From Dehalococcoidia bacterium (GTDB lineage: Bacteria > Chloroflexota > Dehalococcoidia > Tepidiformales > Tepidiformaceae): DNA of 64,000 bases. Position numbers and translations under genes: made by a program. The DNA lies in the NCBI GenBank assembly GCA_020847985.1, contig JADLBC010000012.1, forward strand, positions 62,001-126,000, written 5' to 3'. This document shows positions 1 to 8,810 of this stretch, in pieces. The notes under the pieces are model-generated. The model ran no database searches, was not told the DNA's origin, and worked only from the letters and a program-made list of their open reading frames with translations. Numbering within the stretch: the first letter of the stretch is position 1; every line of letters begins with the position of its first letter.

Positions 1-616
1 CGAACTCCTGGGCAAGCGCGGGCCGGGACATCATCCCGATGGTGAGCGGCGTGTTGATGAGCCCCGGCCCGATCGCGTTTACGCGGATGTTGTGGCGGCC
101 CAGTTCGAGGGCGGCGACCTTCGTCAGCATCGCGACGCCGGCCTTCGCCGAGCAGTAGGCGGCGAAGCCCTCGGTGGCCTGGAGGGCGTTCACACTGGCG
201 ACGTTGATGATGGAGCCACCGCGGCCCGCGCCGATGAGCTGCTTCGCTTCGTGCTTGATGCAGAGGAACGTGCCCGTGAGGCAGATGCCGACGATGCGTT
301 CGAAGTCGGCCAGCGCGTAGTCCTGGACGGGTGAGAAGTGGCCCGTGCCGGCGTTGTTGAAGGCGATATCGATGCGGCCGAAGCGGCGGACGGCGGCCGC
401 GACCATCTTCTCGACGGCGGCTTCGTCGCGCACGTCGAGGGCGGCGCCGTCGCATTGGTTGTGGCCGAGCTGGCCGATCATGGCGCCGATGCCATCGGCG
501 TTGAGGTCGCCGATGAAGACGCGCGCGCCCTCTTCGACGAACCGTTCGGCGGTGCGCTTGCCGATGCCCGAGCACCCACCCGTGACGATTGCGACCTTGC
601 CTTCGAGCCTGCCCAT
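1..616 (-). CDS. SDR family oxidoreductase (3' end off the window)
   Basis: This gene is absent from the ORF track because it runs off the left edge. Reading from an ATG at 616, preceded by GGAGGG, gives MGRLEGKVAIVTGGCSGIGK, which is the TGxxxGIG cofactor loop of classical short-chain dehydrogenases. NNAG follows near residue 85. The catalytic set is visible as NVAS, then YCSAK (Tyr-x3-Lys) near residue 160. The PG motif and substrate loop follow before the edge. The family catalyses NAD(P)-dependent oxidation or reduction of alcohols and ketones in the cytoplasm; the substrate cannot be told. It is transcribed divergently from the helicase gene at 725. Confidence 0.93.
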   Translation of the reverse strand, partial: MGRLEGKVAIVTGGCSGIGKRTAERFVEEGARVFIGDLNADGIGAMIGQLGHNQCDGAALDVRDEAAVEKMVAAAVRRFGRIDIAFNNAGTGHFSPVQDYALADFERIVGICLTGTFLCIKHEAKQLIGAGRGGSIINVASVNALQATEGFAAYCSAKAGVAMLTKVAALELGRHNIRVNAIGPGLINTPLTIGMMSRPALAQEF

Positions 617-724
617 GTCATTCCCTCCATCCATCCCCGGGCAGGATAGTGCACCGCGCTGAGCCGAACGAAACGCGGCGGTAGAATCGCGGGCGGGCGT
701 CCTGGCGGCGCCGGAGGTGGCGGC

Positions 725-3700
725 ATGACCGAGGCAGTGGCGGTCTCCGAGCAGCGGCGGGCGGCGGTCGATCGCGCGCGGGCGTACTGGCGCGAACGGC
801 TCATGGACTTTTCGCGGCGGAACAACCTGCTCTTCTACCGTGACCTGCGGTCCGGAACGCTGGAACTGACGGCGATGCCGGGGGTGCTCGCGGATTTCAT
901 CGGCGGCGACTCCGTGCGCATCGACGCGACGACGAAGGAGATCGGCGACCGGCTGCGGCGGATTCGCGCGAAAGCGGTCGAGAACCTGGAAGAGCGCGGG
1001 CTGGCGACGCTGTTCGTGGCGGCGGGCATCGCGCACTGGCAGGAGCCCGACGGCGGCAGCGATGCCTCCGCGCCGGTGTTGCTGGTGCCGGCCGCGCTGC
1101 GCCGCAAGGGCGTGGACAGCGCGAGCTACACCCTCGAGCGGCTGGGCGAGGCGCAGCTGAACCCGGCGATGGTGGCCCGGCTTGCGGCGATGGGGAAGGT
1201 GCTCGCGGCGGAGAGCATCCTCCACGGGGAGGCGCCCGCACCGGAGGCGGCGAAGGCCGAGGATGCCACCGGGGCCGCCGATGCGGTCGCGGATGCGACG
1301 GCCGAGGAACCCGAGGGCAGTGCCGCCGACCTGGAGCAGGTATACGAACGGCTCACAGCAGCGGTGGCGGGCGTTCCGGGCTTCGCGATCGAATCGCGGC
1401 TCATCCTGAGCAACTTCTCGTTCCAGAAGATGGCGATCGTGAAGGACCTGGAGCAGGCGGGCGATTCGCTGGCGGCGCACGACATCGTGGCGTCGCTGGC
1501 GGGGGCGCCGGACGCGCGCGAGGCGATCCTCGCGCTGCGCGTGCCGATCACGCTCGAGAGCCTCGACAGCGAACCGCCGGCGAGCGAGTTCGCGGTGCTG
1601 GATTCGGATTCGAGCCAGAGCCGGGTGGTGCGCGCGGCCGTGGCGGGCCAATCGGGCGTGGTGCAGGGCCCCCCGGGCACGGGCAAGAGCCAGGTCATCA
1701 CGAACCTCATCGCCGGGCTGGTGGCATCGGGGCAGCGCGTCCTTTTCGTGGCCGAAAAACGGGCCGCGCTCGAAGTGGTGCTGAAGCGGCTGGAGCAGCG
1801 CGGGCTCGGCGACCTGGCGCTCGACCTGCACGGGGCGGACACTTCGCGGAAGCAGGTGGCGGCGCGGCTGGCGCAGTCGCTGGCGAACGTGCGAAACGCG
1901 CCCGCGGTCGAGGACGACGCGCCGTTGCAGCGGCTGGCGGAACATCGCGCCCGGCTGAAGGCGCACACGGCGCGCGTGCATCGGCCGCAATCGCCCTCGG
2001 GGCTGAGCGTGTACGGCATCGAAGGGCGGCTGCTGCGGCTGCCGGCTGGTTCCGAGTGCCCGGTTCGCTGGCGCGGCGACGCCCTCCACCCGTTGACCGA
2101 GGCGGCCATCACGGAGGCGCACGACCTGCTCGCCGACCTCGCCGTGGATGCGCGCATCGTGCAGCGGGCGGCGGACTGCCCGTGGTCGAACGCCAGCCTG
2201 CGGACGGTCGCCGAGGCGCAGGCGATGACGAACCTCGTGCCTTCGCTCATGAGCGGGGTGGCGGCGCTGCGAGGGGACACAAGCGGCTTCGCGCAGGCCA
2301 CGGGCGCACCCGAGGCGGCGACGCTGGGGGCGTTCAACCAGCAGCTCGCGGCGGCGGCGCTGGCGAACGGCGTGCTCGCCGAATGGCAGCCGGGGGTGTT
2401 CGATGAGGACATCGAGGCGCGGGTGAAGGCGCTCTGGCCGGCCGAATCCGGGGGCCTGCCCGCCGTCATCGCACGCTGGTTCAACGGCGGCTTCAAGTCG
2501 GCGAAGAAGTCGGCGGGGAAGCTGCGGAAGTCGCCTGCTTCGCCAAAAGGGCTCGTGGACGGGCTACGTGCCGCGGCGGCCGCCCGGGACGCCTGGAAGA
2601 AGGCCGCGCCGGGTTCGAAGCCCGTCGAGTTCGCGGCCCTGGGCGAGGTGAGCGGACGCACGGGCGCCGTGGCGGGCGACCTGGGTACCTTCAGCGCGCT
2701 CTTCGGACGGGACCTTTCGGCGGCGCCGCTGGCGGAGATGACGCCGTGGCTGGAGTCGCTGATGGCGGGCCCCGAATCCGCGATGCGCGTGCCGGCCGTG
2801 CACCACGCCGAGGAACGGCTCGCCGAACTGGGCGTAGGCGCGTTCGTGGCGCACATCCGGGAGAGCGGCCTGCCGCCCGAGGCCTGGGGACGGCAGCTTG
2901 ATTTCGCGTGGCTGCGTTCGTGCCTGGATGCGGCGCTGGCGGCCGAGCCCGAACTCGTGGCCTTCGATGGCACGAACCAGCAGCGGCTCGTGGACGAGTT
3001 CGTGCAGTTGGACAAAGCCCACCTGGACCGCAATACGCGCCGCGTGCGCCGGGCCTATAGCGAACGGGCCATCGAGGTGATGAACCAGTTCCCGGACCAG
3101 GCGGCGCTCATCCGGCGGGAGGCACAGAAGCGCGCGCGGCATCTGCCCATCCGGCGGCTGCTGGCGGAAGCGCCGGATGTGCTCACGGCCCTGACGCCGT
3201 GCTTCATGGCGAGCCCCCTTTCGGTGAGCCAGCTGCTCGGGTCGGAGCGGCGCTTCTTCGATGTCGTGGTGTTCGACGAGGCGAGCCAGGTGCTTTCGGA
3301 GGACGCGGTGACATCGCTGATGCGCGGCGAACGCGCGCTCGTGGCAGGCGACCGGCACCAGCTCCCGCCGACGCAGTTCTTCGCCAGCGGCGAGGACGAT
3401 GAGAAGGACGACGACGACGAGGGTACGCCCGCGGAGGACATCACCGTGCAGGGCTTCGAGAGCCTGCTCGACCAGATGTCGGCGTTCCTGGAGCCATGGA
3501 TGCTGCAGTGGCACTACCGCAGCCGGGACGAGCGGCTGATCGCGTTCTCGAACGCGCACATCTACCACGACCTCGTGACCTTCCCGGGGATCGGCGCCGA
3601 TGGCATGGGCGTTTCGCACGTGCTCGTCGAAAGCGCGGGCCGGACGGGCGCGGAGAGCGTCGAGGAGGAGGTCGCGCGAGTGGTGGAGCTGGTGGTGGAG

Positions 3701-4795
3701 CACGCCCGCATGCGGCCGAAGGAGACGCTGGGGGTGATCGCGCTCGGCATCACGCACGCGCGGCGGGTGGAGCAGGCGATCGAAGCGCGGGTGGCGCAGC
3801 TGCCGGAGATCGCGGCCTTCTTCGCCGAAGACGCGCCGGAGCGCTTCTTCGTGAAGAACCTGGAGCGCGTCCAGGGCGACGAACGGGACCACATCATCCT
3901 CACCCTGGGCGCGGGCCCGGGGGCCGACGGACGGGTCTCGAACATCCGCTTCGGGCCGCTCAATCGCGAAGGTGGCGAACGGCGGCTGAATGTGGCGGTC
4001 ACGCGCTCAAAGCGGCGGATGACGCTGGTGTCGTCGTTCACGCACCAGCAGATGAGCCCGGGCCGGCCGGGGACGGGTACGGAACTGCTGCAGGCGTACC
4101 TGGCGTACGCGGCCGCGGGGGGGCAGGTCATCACCAGCGCGGCGGGTTCGGGCGGCGAACTGACGCCGTTCGAATCCGACATCCGCGATGCGCTGGCGGC
4201 GCGGGGGATGCCGGTGGTGCCGCGGCTCGGCGCTTCGGAATCGAAAATCGACTTCGCGGGGCGCGCCGAAAACGACCCCGCGCGCTTCGTCCTCGCGATC
4301 GAGAGCGATGGGCCCGGGTACGCCGGGGCGCCGACGGTGCGGGACCGCGACCGCCTTCGCCGCCAGCAACTTGAGGCTCTCGGGTGGAAGTGCCACCGCA
4401 TCTGGACGGGCGACTGGTTCCGGCGGCGCGACGCGGAGATCGAGCGGGCGGTGGCGGCGTACCAGGCCGCCACGGCGCCGAAACCCGCCACACCGGCGGC
4501 GGCACCCGCTCCCGCACCGGCGGCGCCGGCACCGGTCACGGCCACGCTCGTGCCGGAGAACGCGCCGGAGGTGCCCGGGCGGGGGCCGAAGCCGCGCGTG
4601 CCGCAGGGCCACCCGTTCGAGGATTACACGCCGCGGCAGTTCCGCCAGATGGTCGACTGGGTGCGCGCCGATGGGAAGCTGCGAACGGACGACGAGATCG
4701 CGGAGGAAGTGCGCGCGGCGATGGGCTTCACGCGCCGGGGGGCGCGCATCGATGCCGCCATCCAGGCCGCGATCGACGAGGCCACACGCGGCTGA
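725..4795 (+). CDS. DUF4011-type SF1 helicase with C-terminal PD-(D/E)XK nuclease
   Basis: A 1356-residue protein with ATG preceded by GGAGGTGGCGGC. The N-terminus (LMDFSRRNNLLFY) matches the start of DUF4011. Walker A is GPPGTGKS near residue 318, Walker B VVFDEASQ near 849, and late superfamily-1 motifs are LERVQGDERD (about 1045) and NVAVTRSKRR (about 1090). After that, FESDI, KIDFAG and AIESDG (about 1148-1195) form an MTES_1575/Vsr-like nuclease core, and RRQQLEALGW matches the same family. A Pro/Ala linker leads to a last 50-residue domain. I infer an ATP-driven nucleic-acid translocase fused to a nuclease. This architecture recalls the single-gene antiphage system Hhe, but no second defence gene lies nearby. 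Confidence 0.85.
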   Translation: MTEAVAVSEQRRAAVDRARAYWRERLMDFSRRNNLLFYRDLRSGTLELTAMPGVLADFIGGDSVRIDATTKEIGDRLRRIRAKAVENLEERGLATLFVAAGIAHWQEPDGGSDASAPVLLVPAALRRKGVDSASYTLERLGEAQLNPAMVARLAAMGKVLAAESILHGEAPAPEAAKAEDATGAADAVADATAEEPEGSAADLEQVYERLTAAVAGVPGFAIESRLILSNFSFQKMAIVKDLEQAGDSLAAHDIVASLAGAPDAREAILALRVPITLESLDSEPPASEFAVLDSDSSQSRVVRAAVAGQSGVVQGPPGTGKSQVITNLIAGLVASGQRVLFVAEKRAALEVVLKRLEQRGLGDLALDLHGADTSRKQVAARLAQSLANVRNAPAVEDDAPLQRLAEHRARLKAHTARVHRPQSPSGLSVYGIEGRLLRLPAGSECPVRWRGDALHPLTEAAITEAHDLLADLAVDARIVQRAADCPWSNASLRTVAEAQAMTNLVPSLMSGVAALRGDTSGFAQATGAPEAATLGAFNQQLAAAALANGVLAEWQPGVFDEDIEARVKALWPAESGGLPAVIARWFNGGFKSAKKSAGKLRKSPASPKGLVDGLRAAAAARDAWKKAAPGSKPVEFAALGEVSGRTGAVAGDLGTFSALFGRDLSAAPLAEMTPWLESLMAGPESAMRVPAVHHAEERLAELGVGAFVAHIRESGLPPEAWGRQLDFAWLRSCLDAALAAEPELVAFDGTNQQRLVDEFVQLDKAHLDRNTRRVRRAYSERAIEVMNQFPDQAALIRREAQKRARHLPIRRLLAEAPDVLTALTPCFMASPLSVSQLLGSERRFFDVVVFDEASQVLSEDAVTSLMRGERALVAGDRHQLPPTQFFASGEDDEKDDDDEGTPAEDITVQGFESLLDQMSAFLEPWMLQWHYRSRDERLIAFSNAHIYHDLVTFPGIGADGMGVSHVLVESAGRTGAESVEEEVARVVELVVEHARMRPKETLGVIALGITHARRVEQAIEARVAQLPEIAAFFAEDAPERFFVKNLERVQGDERDHIILTLGAGPGADGRVSNIRFGPLNREGGERRLNVAVTRSKRRMTLVSSFTHQQMSPGRPGTGTELLQAYLAYAAAGGQVITSAAGSGGELTPFESDIRDALAARGMPVVPRLGASESKIDFAGRAENDPARFVLAIESDGPGYAGAPTVRDRDRLRRQQLEALGWKCHRIWTGDWFRRRDAEIERAVAAYQAATAPKPATPAAAPAPAPAAPAPVTATLVPENAPEVPGRGPKPRVPQGHPFEDYTPRQFRQMVDWVRADGKLRTDDEIAEEVRAAMGFTRRGARIDAAIQAAIDEATRG

Positions 4796-4848
4796 CGGCA
4801 GCGGGCACCGTGCGCGTAGAATCGCCCCAGAACCAGGGGAGGAAGCGC

Positions 4849-5661
4849 ATGCCCGCCGAGTACCAGGTCACGGCGTTCCTCGATAACGAGGACAGCCCCG
4901 GCATCATGAACCCCATCCATTCGACCGAGGTCGCCGCGACCTACGGGTACCGGGCGCCGCTTGTCGGCGGTGTGACCGTCTACGGCTGGGGTGCGCGCGC
5001 GGCGATGGCCACGCTCGGCGACGCCTGGCTGGAGGACGGCTGGGCTGATGTCAGCTTCCGGCGGCCCGTGTTCCCGGGGGACGTCCTGACCATCTCGGCC
5101 GTCGAGGATGGCGACGGGGTGCGGCTGGCATGGACGAACGAGGCCGGCGCGGCCTGCATCGAAGGCGCAGCGGGCCGGGGGACGGCTCCGTGGCTGGGCG
5201 AAATCGCCATCCCCTCGCGGCGGCGGGCCGAACCGGCGGCCGAAACGTTGCCGCGGCTAACGATGGAGAACGCGCCCATCGGTGAGGACCTGCGGCCCTG
5301 CGCGTTCCCGTATCCGATGTCCGAGGCCGAGGAGTACGCGCGCGACCACCAGCGCGACCTGAATCCGCCATGGGTCGGCGAAGGCGCGCGCATTCACCCG
5401 GGCTGGCTCGCCGGGCGCATGACACGCTTCCTGCATCACAACTACGACTACGGCCCGTCGATCCACGCGCGCTCGCAGATCCAGCACATTGCGCCACTAC
5501 TGGCGGGGCAGACAATCACGGTCGCGGGTTCGATCGCGCAGGTGTACGAACGCAAAGGGCACCATTACGCCATCGTCGACGGCCTGGTGCTGGACGAAAC
5601 TGGCCGCGAAATCGCGCGGATGCGGCACACCACGGCGTTCCACCTCGCGCGGCGAGAGTAA
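4849..5661 (+). CDS. MaoC-like / FAS1-like acyl dehydratase (hot-dog fold)
   Basis: The ORF track opens this frame at 4384 inside the helicase gene. The real start is the ATG at 4849, with GGGGAGGAAGCGC upstream, giving 270 residues. The N-terminus (GIMNPIHSTEVAATYGYRAPLVGG) and the C-terminal half (a second hot-dog-like segment ending VLDETGREIARMRHTTAFHL) fit the MaoC/hydratase superfamily, which hydrates or dehydrates acyl thioesters. The substrate is unknown. The window holds two acyl-CoA dehydrogenases and an enoyl-CoA hydratase, so a role in fatty or aromatic acid breakdown is a reasonable inference. The 3' end shares 17 exact bases with the downstream tandem repeat. Confidence 0.8.
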   Translation: MPAEYQVTAFLDNEDSPGIMNPIHSTEVAATYGYRAPLVGGVTVYGWGARAAMATLGDAWLEDGWADVSFRRPVFPGDVLTISAVEDGDGVRLAWTNEAGAACIEGAAGRGTAPWLGEIAIPSRRRAEPAAETLPRLTMENAPIGEDLRPCAFPYPMSEAEEYARDHQRDLNPPWVGEGARIHPGWLAGRMTRFLHHNYDYGPSIHARSQIQHIAPLLAGQTITVAGSIAQVYERKGHHYAIVDGLVLDETGREIARMRHTTAFHLARRE

Positions 5662-6103
5662 CCAGTACCCAGTACCCAGTACCCAGTTCCCAGTACCCAG
5701 GGGATCAGCCCCGGTGCGCGGCTGCCGTGGCCTGGTGCTGGACGACGGCGGCTGCGACTGAGCGAGTACCCAGTACCCAGTACCCAGGGGATCAGCCCCG
5801 GTGCGCGGCTGCCGTGGCCTGGTGCTGGACGAAGGCGGCTGCGACTGAGCGAGTTCCCAGTACCCAGTACCCAGGGGATCAGCCCCGGTGCGCGGCTGCC
5901 GTGGCCTGGCGCTGGACGACGGCGGCTGCGACTGAGCGAGTTCCCAGTACCCAGTACCCAGTACCCAGGGGATCAGCCCCGGTGCGCGGCTGCCGTGGCC
6001 TGGCGCTGGACGACGGCGGCTGCGACTCACCTCCCCAAACGGGGTACCCCCTGGGCACTGGGCCCTGGGAACTGGGAACTGGGACCTGGGAACTGGGAAC
6101 TGG
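5662..6103. repeat. Composite repeat locus A: heptamers, four tandem 87-bp units, inverted heptamers
   Basis: The gap between two convergent genes begins with a CAGTACC heptamer run (about 5664-5699). Four near-identical units follow, starting GGGGATCAGCCCC at 5700, 5787, 5874 and 5968. The spacings are 87, 87 and 94, and the extra 7 bases are one more heptamer. Each unit is a 67-base core plus heptamers. The right end (6051-6103) is a GGGAACT heptamer run in the opposite orientation and touches the stop codon of the aminotransferase. The core contains GGCCTGGTGCTGGACGA, identical to bases 5581-5597 in the upstream gene. No coding function is seen. Confidence 0.95.
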
Positions 6104-7282
6104 CTAGCTCAGCCGCCCCTCGGCGGCGGAGACGGCGGCGCGGACATCGGCCTTGAACCCCTGTTCGCGCAGGATCCGGCCGAGCGCGGAGAGGCAGAGC
6201 AGGACGTTGCCGGGGCTCGATGATTCGCCCATGAGGCCGATGCGCCAGACCTTTGCACGCAGGTCGCCGAGGCCGCCGCCGACTTCGATGCCGTGGCGCT
6301 TGAGCAGCGCGCCGCGCACTTCCGCGTCGTTCACACCCTCGGGGATGCGCACGGTGGTGAGCACGGGGAGGCGGTAGCCGGCATCGGCGTGAAGCACCAG
6401 GCCCATCGCTTCGAGCCCGACCTGGAGGGCGCGGCCGTTCCGTTCGTGGCGCGCCCAGCGGTTCTCCAGCCCTTCTTCGAGCACGAGCGCGAGGGCTTCG
6501 TGGAGGGCGTAGACCATGGAGATCGGCGCCGTGTGGTGGTAGGTGCGCGTGTCGTTCCAGTAGGCCTCGAGGAGCTGCATATCGAGGTACCAGGTGTTGC
6601 TGGGCACTTCGCGGGCGCGCACGGCATCCCAGCCGGCGGGCGAGATGGTGATGGGGGCGACCCCCGGCGGCGCCGAGAGGCACTTCTGCGTGCCCGAGTA
6701 CACGGCATCGGCGCCCCAGGCATCGGCCTCGACGGGCACGCCGCCGAGCGAGGTGACGCAGTCCACGAGCAGGAGCGCGCCGTTTTCGTGGGCGATGCGC
6801 GAGATCGGCTCAACCGGCGTCTGGACGCCCGTGGAGGTCTCGGCGTGGACCATGGAGACCAGCTTCACGGGGCCGCCGGCGTTCTTCACCGCGGCTTCGA
6901 TAGCAGCCGGGTCGACGGGGGAGCCCCAGGCGGCGTTGACGCGCGTGACGACACCGCCGGCGCGCTCGGCCATCTGCGCGATGCGTTCGCCGAAGTAGCC
7001 GCAGATCCCGGAGACGACACGGTCGCCGGGGGCGACGAGGTTCATGACGGCGGCTTCCATGCCGCTGGTGCCCGTACCCGGGGTGGCGAGCGTGACCTGG
7101 TTGGAGGTGCGCAGGACCTGCCGGAGCATGTCGCGGCAGTCATCCATGATGCGCAGGAACTCGGGGTCGAGGTGGCCGAGGAGGGGAGCGGTCATGGCGC
7201 GCAGGACGCGGGGGTTCGCGCCGCTGGGACCCGGGCCCATGAGGACGCGCGTGGGGGGATTGAAGGCAGGCGTCGCAGTCAT
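6104..7282 (-). CDS. Class V aminotransferase, alanine/serine-glyoxylate type
   Basis: A 392-residue PLP enzyme of normal family length. The N-terminus LMGPGPSGANPRVLRAM and the early GTGTSGMEAAVMNLV are typical of the alanine-glyoxylate/serine-pyruvate branch. VDCVTSLGG supplies the Asp that contacts the PLP ring nitrogen, and GTQKCLSAPPG carries the Schiff-base Lys near residue 195. The reaction is amino transfer to glyoxylate or pyruvate. Some members (PucG) use ureidoglycine, but no purine-degradation genes are near. Its stop codon abuts repeat locus A, and the neighbouring acyl-CoA dehydrogenase is divergent. Confidence 0.88.
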   Translation of the reverse strand: MTATPAFNPPTRVLMGPGPSGANPRVLRAMTAPLLGHLDPEFLRIMDDCRDMLRQVLRTSNQVTLATPGTGTSGMEAAVMNLVAPGDRVVSGICGYFGERIAQMAERAGGVVTRVNAAWGSPVDPAAIEAAVKNAGGPVKLVSMVHAETSTGVQTPVEPISRIAHENGALLLVDCVTSLGGVPVEADAWGADAVYSGTQKCLSAPPGVAPITISPAGWDAVRAREVPSNTWYLDMQLLEAYWNDTRTYHHTAPISMVYALHEALALVLEEGLENRWARHERNGRALQVGLEAMGLVLHADAGYRLPVLTTVRIPEGVNDAEVRGALLKRHGIEVGGGLGDLRAKVWRIGLMGESSSPGNVLLCLSALGRILREQGFKADVRAAVSAAEGRLS

Positions 7283-7344
7283 GGCCGTATGCTACGCCGC
7301 CACATGAATGCGGTCGCGATGGCGAGGCGGCGTAGGATGGCGCG

Positions 7345-8508
7345 ATGACCGCGATCGACTGGGCCGCGAAAGCACGCGCGCTGGCCGTGCGCTTCGCCGA
7401 GCGCGCCGAGGGCCACGACCGCGACGGATCGTTCCCCTTCGAAAACTTCGCGGACCTGCGCGGGGCCGGGTTCATGCGGTTGACGGTGCCGCGCGCGCAC
7501 GGGGGCGAGGAAGCACCCATCGCAACCTACCTCGCCGTGCAGGAGGCGCTCGCGCGGGGCGACGGGTCCACGGCGCTCGCCTTCATGATGCACACGAAGC
7601 TCTTTGGGCAGCAGCGGGACGGGCCGAGCTACCCGCGCGAATGGTTCGCGGAGTTCTGCCGGGGCGCCGTCGAGAACGGCTGGATGGCGAACACCATCGC
7701 CACCGAGGAAGGGCTCGGCAGCCCCTCGGGCGGCGGCCTGCCCGACACGGTGGCGCGCGCTATCGAAGGCGGCTGGGTGATCGACGGGCGGAAGACATTC
7801 GCGACGCTCGCGCCGGCGCTGCGGTTCTTCATTGTGCTGGCGCGCATCGATGGCGCGAACGGCGAGCCGCCGGACCTGGCGTACTTTGTTGTGTATCCCG
7901 ATGACCCCGGCGCGCGCGTGGTGGAGACGTGGGATGCGCTGGGAATGCGGGCGACGGGAAGCCACGACTTCGTGCTCGAAGGGTGCCGGCTGCCCGCGGA
8001 GCGGCTCCTCACGCGGCGGGGGCTGCGCGAACCGGACCCGAAGGCGGAAGCGGGGACGGCCTGGTTCGCGCTCGGGTTGGCGGCGACGGTGATCGGCGTG
8101 GCGGCCGCCGCGCGGGAGTATGCCGTCGCCTTCGCGAAGGAGCGAACACCGAACAGCGGGCGCACGATCGCGGGGTACGCGGGCGTGCGGGAGCGGATCG
8201 CGCGCATCGACCTGCTGCTGCAGCGAAGCCGCGCGGAAGTGGCGGACGCGGCGCGCGCGTGGGAGGCTCGCGACGCGATCGCCGCGGGCGAAATGGGGGC
8301 GCTGGAGCGCATCGCGGTCGCGAAGGTGGACACGCTGAACAGCTGCATCGAAGCGGTGGACCTGGCGATGCGCGTGGTCGGCGGCGTGAGCCTGCGGAAA
8401 TCGCGGCCGATGGAGCGGTACTACCGCGACGTGCGCGCGCCGCTGCACAACCCCCCGCTCGAGGACCGGGCGCTGGAGTGGCTGGCGAAGGCGGCGCTGG
8501 GGAGCTGA
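7345..8508 (+). CDS. Acyl-CoA dehydrogenase family flavoprotein
   Basis: A 387-residue protein that begins 62 bases from the divergent aminotransferase start. The N-terminal helical domain (GFMRLTVPRAHGGEE), the middle beta domain (IATEEGLGSPSGG, then WVIDGRKTFATLAP) and the C-terminal helical domain (VIGVAAAAREYAVAFAKER, later VVGGVSLRKSRPMERYYRDVRA) follow the acyl-CoA dehydrogenase order. FAD-dependent alpha,beta-desaturation of an acyl thioester is the family reaction. The WVIDGRKTF segment corresponds to the FAD-contact loop. Some members act as monooxygenases or reductive desulfurases instead, so the substrate is open. Confidence 0.88.
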   Translation: MTAIDWAAKARALAVRFAERAEGHDRDGSFPFENFADLRGAGFMRLTVPRAHGGEEAPIATYLAVQEALARGDGSTALAFMMHTKLFGQQRDGPSYPREWFAEFCRGAVENGWMANTIATEEGLGSPSGGGLPDTVARAIEGGWVIDGRKTFATLAPALRFFIVLARIDGANGEPPDLAYFVVYPDDPGARVVETWDALGMRATGSHDFVLEGCRLPAERLLTRRGLREPDPKAEAGTAWFALGLAATVIGVAAAAREYAVAFAKERTPNSGRTIAGYAGVRERIARIDLLLQRSRAEVADAARAWEARDAIAAGEMGALERIAVAKVDTLNSCIEAVDLAMRVVGGVSLRKSRPMERYYRDVRAPLHNPPLEDRALEWLAKAALGS

Positions 8509-8518
8509 CGCCGCGGGT

Positions 8519-8806
8519 TCAGTGGCGGACGGTGAAGCCTTCGCTATCGATGGCGGCGGCGGGCATGGCCTCGAAGGTGGCCACGTGCGAACCGCCGGGG
8601 CCTTCGCGGATGGCGGCGGCGAGAGCATCGAGGGCCGCAGCGGGCCCGGCGGCCACGGCTTCGACGGAGCGGCCATCGGGGAGGTTTCGGACGTAGCCCG
8701 TGAGGCCGAGTGCCCGGGCACGCGCCTGCACGAAGTCCCGGAAGCCCACGCCCTGCACGCGCCCGCTCACCACGTAGCGGCGCGTCTCGACGGCGTCGGG
8801 GGGCAT
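8519..8806 (-). CDS. acyP: Acylphosphatase
   Basis: A 95-residue protein, the usual size for acylphosphatases. [18 protein letters not shown] is the signature loop, with the catalytic Arg in GFRDF, and [20 protein letters not shown] supplies the catalytic Asn. It hydrolyses carboxyl-phosphate bonds such as acetyl phosphate or 1,3-bisphosphoglycerate in the cytosol. It sits 4 bases downstream of the transglutaminase-like gene and is probably co-transcribed with it as the last gene of the MoxR-DUF58-transglutaminase operon. Confidence 0.95.
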   Translation of the reverse strand: MPPDAVETRRYVVSGRVQGVGFRDFVQARARALGLTGYVRNLPDGRSVEAVAAGPAAALDALAAAIREGPGGSHVATFEAMPAAAIDSEGFTVRH

Positions 8807-8810
8807 GCGG

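Noticed and set aside
1126-3892. Minus-strand ORFs of 635 and 442 aa inside the helicase gene
   Set aside because: They are shadows of the DUF4011 helicase, rich in Ser, Arg and Ala, without motifs or ribosome sites.
5700-6027. Tandem units considered as a CRISPR array
   Set aside because: The units are nearly identical along their full 87 bases, so there are no unique spacers, and no cas genes are present.
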